This document shows, in pieces, positions 1-4,399 of a stretch of DNA of 6,351 nt (the stretch's first letter is position 1; each line of letters starts with the position of its first letter). A program made the translations under genes and the position numbers. Below the pieces are notes generated by a model, which saw only the letters and a list, made by a program, of their open reading frames with translations, did no database searches and had not been told where the DNA came from. The stretch is from JBGCED01 sp045106055 (lineage in GTDB: Bacteria; Pseudomonadota; Alphaproteobacteria; CBDDJK01), in the NCBI GenBank assembly GCA_045106055.1, contig JBGCED010000016.1:1-6351 (forward strand). The letters are read 5' to 3'.

Positions 1-292
1 AATCATTGCCAATCGCGGTGGTGCTTGAAATATTTGTGCCAAGACAGATGGCAGCAAGCGGGATGCGCTCTTTGACAAAACGCCCGACAAATTCAGCAGC
101 AAGATGCTGCGCATCTGCCATGCTGCCGCCATTGCCCGCAAAGATAATCTTTCCGCCAGCTTGGATCGCGTTTTGGCAATCCACCGCCAGCGCGTTTAGC
201 TTTTGAAGCAAAGCCTGATCATTCAAAATATGATGGCGCAAGGCAATTGCGTCTTGCAGTTGATCTGTGATGATGGTGTGCTGGGTTTTCAT
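1..292 (-). CDS. gmhA: Phosphoheptose isomerase-like SIS-domain protein, N-terminal part (runs off window)
   Basis: Read on the minus strand from the ATG at 292-290, this gives 97 codons before the window edge. After an N-terminal helix of about 45 residues comes AGGKIIFAGNGGSMADAQH (residues 45-63), then AAEFVGRF and ending TTAIGND. The GNGGS loop (53-57), His63 and Glu67 match the nucleotide-free SIS fold of GmhA, where an equivalent His/Glu pair lies in the active site. GmhA converts sedoheptulose 7-phosphate to D-glycero-D-manno-heptose 7-phosphate for the LPS core in the cytoplasm. A weak AGGA lies right before the start. The gene begins 28 bases after the stop of the upstream minus-strand gene, so the two may be co-transcribed. 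Without the C-terminus, the related DiaA/SIS subfamily cannot be excluded. No functional link to the sox genes is evident. Confidence 0.85.
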   Translation of the reverse strand, partial: MKTQHTIITDQLQDAIALRHHILNDQALLQKLNALAVDCQNAIQAGGKIIFAGNGGSMADAQHLAAEFVGRFVKERIPLAAICLGTNISSTTAIGND

Positions 293-320
293 ATCCTATA
301 TTTAAGGCGATTTGCGGTGA

Positions 321-1031
321 TTAGCAATATTGAAAGCGCAATAAACGGGCAGCAGACAGCATTTCCCCCACAATATTCACAACCAGCGGGCTGTTTTTGG
401 TTTCAAAGGCGCGATGTAAATGCGCCATATCGGCTTTTAAAATCGTGATTAGTCGCTGGTAATGTGCGTCCTGTTCGCCGCTGGGGGCAAGATGGTTTAG
501 ATAAAGCGCAAGATCAGAATCATATCGTCCCAAGCGATACATGAATAGCGCGCTTGCCTCAAGATCGGTAAAATCAGGGCCCGCCCGCACATATTCCCGA
601 AAGGCAAAAATGCTGTCAAATAAAGGCGTTAGCGCGTCGGAATGTGTGAATATGCCGTTGTGTGCGCGCGCTTCAGCCAAGGTTGCTTTAATCTTTGCTA
701 GCGGCGCGCGTGCTTGCGCAGGATCATCATCTGCGCGGATCATTTCTGTGGCTTGCAAGGCTTGATCTTTCAACAAGGCTTGGTGCTTTAGCGACGGGGC
801 AGCATCAATCGCTGTAATTAAAGCCGCCAGCTCCATATCTGCAAAAACCACATTGCCCGTTCTTATATAATGATCCGCTGCGCAGCTGGGGGTCAATATG
901 GCTTGTTGTTGATCAAGGAATAAGGACTGATCTTGCGCAGTGCTTGGGCTTGCCGCCCCACCAAAAAACATAGCGGCAATCAACAAAATAAGCGTAAATT
1001 TTAGATGATCTGTGATGGTAATAATTGGCAT
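321..1031 (-). CDS. Exported helical protein of unknown function
   Basis: Not a family I recognise. The frame is open from an ATG at 1082, but I prefer the inner ATG at 1031-1029 (236 aa). It puts a typical Sec signal at the very N-terminus: MPIITITDHLK, then a hydrophobic stretch LILLIAAMFFGGA (about 14-26), with likely cleavage after STA (residue 32). The upstream ATG has no visible ribosome site and would add a basic extension; the inner one has only a weak purine run. The mature part (about 200 aa) looks almost wholly helical, with Ala/Leu-rich amphipathic stretches and no CxxCH or other cofactor motif. It has just two cysteines, Cys50 (in TPSCAADHY) and the C-terminal residue Cys236 (RFQYC). 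It is divergent from soxW, sharing its 197-base control region, and sits 28 bases upstream of the gmhA-like gene. A periplasmic helical-bundle protein is the most that can be inferred. Confidence 0.7.
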   Translation of the reverse strand: MPIITITDHLKFTLILLIAAMFFGGAASPSTAQDQSLFLDQQQAILTPSCAADHYIRTGNVVFADMELAALITAIDAAPSLKHQALLKDQALQATEMIRADDDPAQARAPLAKIKATLAEARAHNGIFTHSDALTPLFDSIFAFREYVRAGPDFTDLEASALFMYRLGRYDSDLALYLNHLAPSGEQDAHYQRLITILKADMAHLHRAFETKNSPLVVNIVGEMLSAARLLRFQYC

Positions 1032-1069
1032 GGCTTTACTTTTTCGCTTTAAAAAAACAAAATATGGGC

Positions 1070-1097
1070 TTGACAACAGCATAGACTTGATTAAGAT
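1070..1097 (+). promoter_or_regulatory. Candidate sigma-70-type promoter for soxW
   Basis: A perfect TTGACA at 1070-1075 is followed after 16 bases by TAAGAT at 1092-1097, a 4/6 match to TATAAT. Transcription would start near 1104 and give a 5' leader of about 125 bases before soxW. A second possible -10 (TATGAT, 1115-1120) lies downstream with a poorer -35 (TTAAGA, 1091-1096). The tandem repeat at 1088-1145 begins at the -10, which is a usual place for a repressor operator. Assignment is by eye only. Confidence 0.4.
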
Positions 1098-1145
1098 TTA
1101 ACGCAATAAAAATGTATGATTAAATTTTAACGAAATAAAAAAGTA
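1088..1145. repeat. Two-copy 29 bp tandem repeat in the divergent control region
   Basis: Bases 1088-1116 and 1117-1145 are adjacent copies of one 29-base unit, identical at 25 of 29 positions. The unit begins TGATTAA, continues with TTTAACG and AATAAAAA, and ends GTA. It overlaps the proposed -10 region and extends into the presumed leader. Its position between divergent genes, and the conservation of the TTTAACG core between copies, suggest a duplicated regulator-binding site. No regulator gene is present in the window. Confidence 0.75.
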
Positions 1146-1147
1146 AA

Positions 1148-1176
1148 AATTAATTCAGGGATCACAAGAATTAATT
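1148..1176. promoter_or_regulatory. Perfect 9 bp inverted repeat, candidate operator
   Basis: AATTAATTC (1148-1156) and GAATTAATT (1168-1176) are exact reverse complements separated by 11 bases. It lies just downstream of the tandem repeat and upstream of the soxW leader ORF. The stem is AT-rich and not followed by a clear T-run, so an operator is more likely than a terminator. The inner ATTC...GAAT half-sites recall those described for sulfur-responsive ArsR-family regulators (BigR/SqrR), but the 11-base spacing is longer than the 8 I recall for those, so the link is tentative. Confidence 0.4.
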
Positions 1177-1201
1177 ATTTATTAGGGGAGGGGATGGCGC
1201 A

Positions 1202-1228
1202 ATGCGTCATCATGATTTAAGAATATAA
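1202..1228 (+). CDS. Putative 8-codon leader ORF (MRHHDLRI) abutting soxW
   Basis: ATG at 1202 reads MRHHDLRI and stops at TAA 1226-1228; the soxW ATG (1229) follows with no gap and in the same frame. The only strong Shine-Dalgarno sequence in the region, AGGGGAGGGG (1184-1193), lies 8 bases from this ATG and 35 bases from soxW. That layout suits translation of the short ORF with termination-reinitiation at soxW. A second start in another frame (ATG 1194, MAQCVIMI, stop 1218-1220) is too close to the purine run. The stop codon could instead be a mutation truncating an older SoxW N-terminus, but the Tat signal downstream is complete without it. Confidence 0.35.
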   Translation: MRHHDLRI

Positions 1229-1879
1229 ATGTCTATTAAACCAATTTTGAATGATCGCGCCTTAAGCCGCCGTCAATTATTGACGGGCGCACTTGGTGCT
1301 GCTGGGGTGGGCGGTGCTGGGGTGGCCGGTGCTGGGGCGGCTCGTCTTAACATTGCACGCGCCGAATCCTTTATCAATGAAGATGGGCTGCATGTTCAGC
1401 CTTGGTTCATTCAAGATAGCTTTTTGGAACTTGCCGATGATGCACAAAATGCAGGCGATAATGGCAAGCATTTGGCGGTAATGTGGGAATTAAAGGGGTG
1501 TCCTTATTGCGCAGAAACCCATAAGGTGAATTTTAAAGTGCCTGAAATTGTGGATTATATGAAATCCAAATTTGATGTGCTGCAATTAAATTATATTGGA
1601 TCAAGGCTGGTGACCGATTTTGACGGCAGGGAAAGGTCAGAAAAGGAAATGGCGGGGCATTATGGGGTGCGCTTCACCCCCACCATTCAATTTTTTCCGC
1701 AATCAGCACAAGGGCTTGCGGATGTTAAGCCAAGGGCGCGCGAAATTACCAGAATGCCGGGCTACTTGAAACCCAATCATTTTTATGCCATGCTGCGTTA
1801 TGTTGGGGATGAAGCATATAAAACAAAATCGCTTAAAGCATTTATGGATGAAAATCCAGTTGCATTAAGCGGCGTGTGA
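1229..1879 (+). CDS. soxW: SoxW, periplasmic thioredoxin of the Sox system
   Basis: This 216-aa protein has a twin-arginine-type signal (LSRRQLLTG, Arg14-Arg15) and a Gly/Ala-rich hydrophobic core, with likely cleavage after ARA (45). A thioredoxin fold follows: the redox pair Cys91/Cys94 sits in WELKGCPYCAETH and the cis-proline is Pro151 in RFTPTIQFF. The CPYC site followed by ETH fits the SoxW family, a periplasmic thioredoxin encoded beside sox genes. In Paracoccus it is paired with the membrane thiol transporter SoxV, and is not strictly needed for thiosulfate oxidation. No soxV is seen here; it may lie elsewhere. The ATG has little ribosome site of its own (AAGAAT), while a strong one serves the short ORF just upstream, so coupling is possible. 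It is first in the + strand cluster, 49 bases before soxX. A 15 bp repeat encodes part of its signal peptide. Confidence 0.9.
   Translation: MSIKPILNDRALSRRQLLTGALGAAGVGGAGVAGAGAARLNIARAESFINEDGLHVQPWFIQDSFLELADDAQNAGDNGKHLAVMWELKGCPYCAETHKVNFKVPEIVDYMKSKFDVLQLNYIGSRLVTDFDGRERSEKEMAGHYGVRFTPTIQFFPQSAQGLADVKPRAREITRMPGYLKPNHFYAMLRYVGDEAYKTKSLKAFMDENPVALSGV
1298..1342 (+). repeat. Three 15 bp tandem repeats inside the soxW signal-peptide coding region
   Basis: Units at 1298-1312, 1313-1327 and 1328-1342 share GCTGGGG and differ at only about two positions each. They encode residues 24-38, the Ala/Gly-rich hydrophobic core of the Tat signal. The unit is five codons, so gain or loss of a copy would keep the frame and only lengthen or shorten the signal core. 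Confidence 0.75.
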
Positions 1880-1927
1880 GTAAGAGTAAAATATTTAACC
1901 ATAAACATAATTTGAAGGGATGGAGCA

Positions 1928-2431
1928 TTGTTGAATCATAAAATTTCCTTAAAGTCAGGTCCAAGTTTTTTTTCAGTGGGTGGCTTTTTAGCGGGGCGTT
2001 TTGTCGTGGTCGGCGCAGCCTTGGTGCTATTGGCGGGCTGCTTTACCGCAGATGATTACGCGCTGCCTGCTTTGGATAAGCCCTTGACCAAGCTTGCGGG
2101 CAACGCTGAAGCTGGCGCGAAGCTGATGGTAAATAAATCCAAGGGGAATTGCTTGGCATGCCATGAAGTATCAAGCTTAAAGCAGCATCCTTTTCATGGC
2201 AATGTTGGGCCAACCCTTGATGGGATCGCCAGTGTTTATAATGAGGGGCAGCTGCGCCAGATGATTGTGAACGCAAAAACCTATTACCCTGATACGATCA
2301 TGCCCGCTTTTCACATTTCAACCGATGATCTTGTGATGGTGCGTAAAAAATCAATCGGCAAAACCATCTTGGAACCCCAAGAGGTTGAAGATATTGTGGC
2401 ATATTTGCTAACCCAAAAATCAGCATATTAA
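1928..2431 (+). CDS. soxX: SoxX, monoheme c-type cytochrome subunit of SoxAX, with lipoprotein-type signal
   Basis: This 167-aa protein is SoxX, which with SoxA catalyses oxidative coupling of thiosulfate to SoxY. It has one heme c site, CLACH (Cys75, Cys78, His79), and a downstream DTIMPAFH whose Met125 is the expected axial ligand. The C-terminal EVEDIVAYLLT helix is typical of class I cytochromes. No ATG start gives a full-length product: the frame starts at TTG 1928 (or the adjacent TTG 1931), with AAGGGA (1915-1920) 7 bases before the first. The signal has a long n-region, a hydrophobic stretch FVVVGAALVLLAGC, and a lipobox LAGC with Cys38. No good AxA site follows, so the protein is predicted to be lipid-anchored, unlike the soluble textbook SoxX. 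It lies 49 bases after soxW and 21 bases before soxY. Confidence 0.9.
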   Translation: MLNHKISLKSGPSFFSVGGFLAGRFVVVGAALVLLAGCFTADDYALPALDKPLTKLAGNAEAGAKLMVNKSKGNCLACHEVSSLKQHPFHGNVGPTLDGIASVYNEGQLRQMIVNAKTYYPDTIMPAFHISTDDLVMVRKKSIGKTILEPQEVEDIVAYLLTQKSAY

Positions 2432-2452
2432 TTTTATAAGGAGCATGCGATC

Positions 2453-2899
2453 ATGTTAAACAGAAGAGAATTTGTAATTACAGCAACAGGCGCAGCCGCG
2501 CTTGCGGTGCTTCCCCTTGGTGCAGCGCGCGCATCAGTCGCAGATACACAAGCAGCGATTAATGCCTTTACGGGCGGCGCTTCTGTATCAAATGAAGGCA
2601 TCACACTTGATTTGCCTGAAATTGCAGAAAACGGGAATACAGTGCCTTTGGGGGTCGATGTTGATAGCCCAATGAGCGCAAATGATTATGTTGAATCGGT
2701 TTTAATTCTGGCGGATGGCAATCCAAATCCAGCGGTTGCAACCTTTAACTTTACGCCGATGGCAGGTCTTGCCATGGCTTCAACCCGCATTCGCCTTGCA
2801 ACAACCCAAGATATTCACGCCGTTGCAAAAATGTCGGATGGCAGCTTCCGTCATGTCAGCAGCACGGTTAAGGTAACCATTGGCGGTTGTGGCGGTTAA
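2453..2899 (+). CDS. soxY: SoxY, sulfur-carrying subunit of SoxYZ
   Basis: SoxY (148 aa) carries the covalently bound sulfur intermediates on a swinging C-terminal arm. The sequence starts with a Tat signal (NRREFV, Arg4-Arg5, hydrophobic TGAAALAVLPLGA, cleavage near ARA 27). It ends in VTIGGCGG, the hallmark motif whose Cys146 binds thiosulfate, and has an Ig-like beta-rich body. Cys146 is the only cysteine, as expected for a carrier. A good AAGGAG (2438-2443) lies 9 bases before the ATG. It is followed after 47 bases by soxZ, its obligate partner. Length and motif are both normal for the family. Confidence 0.95.
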   Translation: MLNRREFVITATGAAALAVLPLGAARASVADTQAAINAFTGGASVSNEGITLDLPEIAENGNTVPLGVDVDSPMSANDYVESVLILADGNPNPAVATFNFTPMAGLAMASTRIRLATTQDIHAVAKMSDGSFRHVSSTVKVTIGGCGG

Positions 2900-2946
2900 T
2901 TCGCGATTGAAATTAAAGCTTTAGAATTATTTTAAGGAGAAAGAAA

Positions 2947-3273
2947 ATGGCAACGCCAAAACCAAGAGTGAAAGTTCCAAAAAAAGCCGATGCTGGTGAA
3001 ATTATTGAAATTAAAACCTTAATTTCACATTCAATGGAATCGGGTCAGCGCAAAGATAAGCAGGGAAATATTATCCCGCGCCAAATTATCAATAAATTCA
3101 CCTGCCTGATGAATGGAAGCGAAGCATTTCGCATGGATTTAGATCCTGCAATTTCCGCCAACCCCTATATCAGTTTTCATTTAAAAATTGATGAAACATC
3201 GGATTTGGAATTTGTGTGGAATGATGATAATGGTGAAACTTACAGCAAGAAATCGCAAATAACGGTTGCTTAA
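2947..3273 (+). CDS. soxZ: SoxZ, partner subunit of SoxYZ
   Basis: This 108-aa protein has the usual SoxZ length. It has no signal peptide and shows the family signature ISHSMESGQRKDKQGNIIPR (residues 27-46), with a C-terminal beta-sheet segment LEFVWNDDNGETY. SoxZ forms the Ig-like partner of SoxY and helps present the carrier arm to SoxAX, SoxB and SoxCD in the periplasm. Lacking its own signal, it is expected to be exported together with folded SoxY by Tat. A strong AAGGAG (2934-2939) sits 7 bases before the ATG. One cysteine (Cys53, in FTCLMNG) is present, with no known role. Confidence 0.95.
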   Translation: MATPKPRVKVPKKADAGEIIEIKTLISHSMESGQRKDKQGNIIPRQIINKFTCLMNGSEAFRMDLDPAISANPYISFHLKIDETSDLEFVWNDDNGETYSKKSQITVA

Positions 3274-3315
3274 TATTCCAAATTTTGGATGAAAATCAAG
3301 ATAAAGGACGAGGAT

Positions 3316-4203
3316 ATGGTGGATAATTTACAACATAAATCAGCTGCTTGGCGCGCCATAAGCGCCAGCAATGCCGCGCTTTTAAAAATCAGCATGGCAT
3401 TGATGCTATGCTTGACTTTTATGGGAGTTGGTAACCCTATGAATGCGCAAGCCGAAGATGCACCCATGCGGTTTGATTCGCCATCAGCCGATCATCCTTT
3501 GCCTGAAATCATGTCGGGCTATTTATATCGTGATCCAACAACCCAAGCCTTGCAGGATGATGATTTTGAAAATCCTGGCATGCTATGGTATGAACGCGGT
3601 GAAGGTTTATGGACGCAAGTTGATGGTGCTGCCAATAAATCATGCGCGGATTGCCACCAAGATGCCGCCGTTTCAATGAAGGGGGTTGGTGCATCCTATC
3701 CAAAATGGAATGATGCTTTGGAAAAACCCGTTACACTGGAACAGCAAGTTAATCTATGCCGTGAAAATAACATGAAAGCGGATGCGTGGAAATGGGAATC
3801 AGATCAAATGCTTTCCACCGTGATCTTTGTAAAACGCCAATCCAAAGGAATGCCCGTTACCGTTCAGGTTGATGGTCCGATGGAACCCCATTTTGAAAAT
3901 GGCAAAAGCGTTTATTATCGCCGCACAGGGCAGCTGAATATGTCATGCGCAAATTGCCATGAAGATCATTATGGCGATAATATCAGATCAGATCATCTTT
4001 CCCAAGGTCAATCAAACGGGTTTCCAACCTATCGTTTGAAAAATCAAGGCGTGTTATCGCTGCATAAACGCTTTGAGGGCTGCATCCGCGATACGCGTGC
4101 AGAATTTCCAAAGCGCGGTGATCCTGATTTGGTTGATTTAGAATTGTATCTTGCATGGCGCGGACAGGGGCTTCCTGTTGAAACCCCCTCTGTGCGTCAT
4201 TAG
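3316..4203 (+). CDS. soxA: SoxA, diheme cytochrome c subunit of SoxAX
   Basis: SoxA (295 aa) is the catalytic subunit that joins thiosulfate to SoxY-Cys. I chose ATG 3316 over the upstream in-frame ATG 3289, because AAGGACGAGG (3304-3313) precedes it and nothing precedes 3289. The signal is Sec-type with hydrophobic core ISMALMLCLTFMGVG and cleavage after AQA (46). Two heme sites are present: CADCH (Cys110, Cys113, His114) and CANCH (Cys211, Cys214, His215). Cys148 (NLCREN) and Cys256 (FEGCIRD) lie 34 and 41 residues after the respective heme histidines. These fit the cysteine axial ligands of diheme SoxA, Cys256 being the likely persulfide active-site ligand. It is therefore the Paracoccus/Rhodovulum-type diheme form, not the one-heme form. 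It lies 42 bases after soxZ, and an intrinsic terminator follows the stop codon. Confidence 0.95.
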   Translation: MVDNLQHKSAAWRAISASNAALLKISMALMLCLTFMGVGNPMNAQAEDAPMRFDSPSADHPLPEIMSGYLYRDPTTQALQDDDFENPGMLWYERGEGLWTQVDGAANKSCADCHQDAAVSMKGVGASYPKWNDALEKPVTLEQQVNLCRENNMKADAWKWESDQMLSTVIFVKRQSKGMPVTVQVDGPMEPHFENGKSVYYRRTGQLNMSCANCHEDHYGDNIRSDHLSQGQSNGFPTYRLKNQGVLSLHKRFEGCIRDTRAEFPKRGDPDLVDLELYLAWRGQGLPVETPSVRH

Positions 4204-4216
4204 GGTGTGTTAATCT

Positions 4217-4262
4217 AAAACCCTGCGGGCATTTGATTTTGGTCATATGGTCGCAGGGTTTT
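4217..4262 (+). terminator. Rho-independent terminator after soxA
   Basis: AAAACCCTGCG (4217-4227) pairs perfectly with CGCAGGGTTTT (4252-4262), an 11 bp stem with a GC-rich inner half and a 24-base loop, running into a T-run (4259-4263). It begins 13 bases after the soxA stop. The A-run on the left arm makes it potentially bidirectional. It would separate soxWXYZA from soxBC, at least partly. Confidence 0.8.
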
Positions 4263-4290
4263 TAATTCTGTTTATTCTACATTATTTTTT

Positions 4291-4332
4291 GATATAATTA
4301 CTGCGATATAATTACTGTGATATGATTTCAGT
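4291..4332 (+). repeat. Three 14 bp tandem repeats with TATAAT boxes upstream of soxB; candidate promoter region
   Basis: Units at 4291-4304 and 4305-4318 are GATATAATTACTG plus C or T; the third (4319-4332) is GATATGATTTCAGT. Each holds a -10-like box: TATAAT at 4293 and 4307, TATGAT at 4321. The first and third are preceded by TGA, giving an extended -10 (TGnTATAAT type), which could act without a good -35; none is obvious. Placed after the soxA terminator and about 70-110 bases before soxB, the array may supply the soxBC promoter or an operator. The rest of the gap up to 4399 is AT-rich with no other feature seen. Confidence 0.6.
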
Positions 4333-4399
4333 GTCAGGCTAAATGTTATATTTAGGGTCATTATATTTATGGCTGTTTTAAGGGAATAGGATTTTTTAA

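Noticed and set aside
6..206. Plus-strand open frame across the gmhA-like gene
   Set aside because: The minus strand encodes a clear conserved SIS-domain N-terminus in this stretch, so the plus frame is a shadow.
321..1082. Longer start (ATG 1082) for the minus-strand exported protein
   Set aside because: It has no ribosome site and would place 17 residues, including a basic stretch, before a complete signal peptide starting at 1031. The ATG also lies inside the candidate promoter region.
1920..1934. Tiny ORF ATG 1920 (MEHC, stop TGA) overlapping the soxX TTG start, and a similar one at 2445-2459 (MRSC, stop TAA) overlapping the soxY start
   Set aside because: Both ATGs lie within or one base after the Shine-Dalgarno sequence, too close for efficient initiation. 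Four-codon ORFs are common by chance; the shared final Cys is probably coincidence.
3278..3288. CCAAA-T-TTTGG dyad between soxZ and soxA
   Set aside because: Five-base arms with a single-base centre cannot form a terminator hairpin and are short enough to occur by chance.
3289..3315. Upstream ATG 3289 as the soxA start
   Set aside because: No Shine-Dalgarno precedes it, whereas AAGGACGAGG lies inside this stretch at the right distance from ATG 3316.
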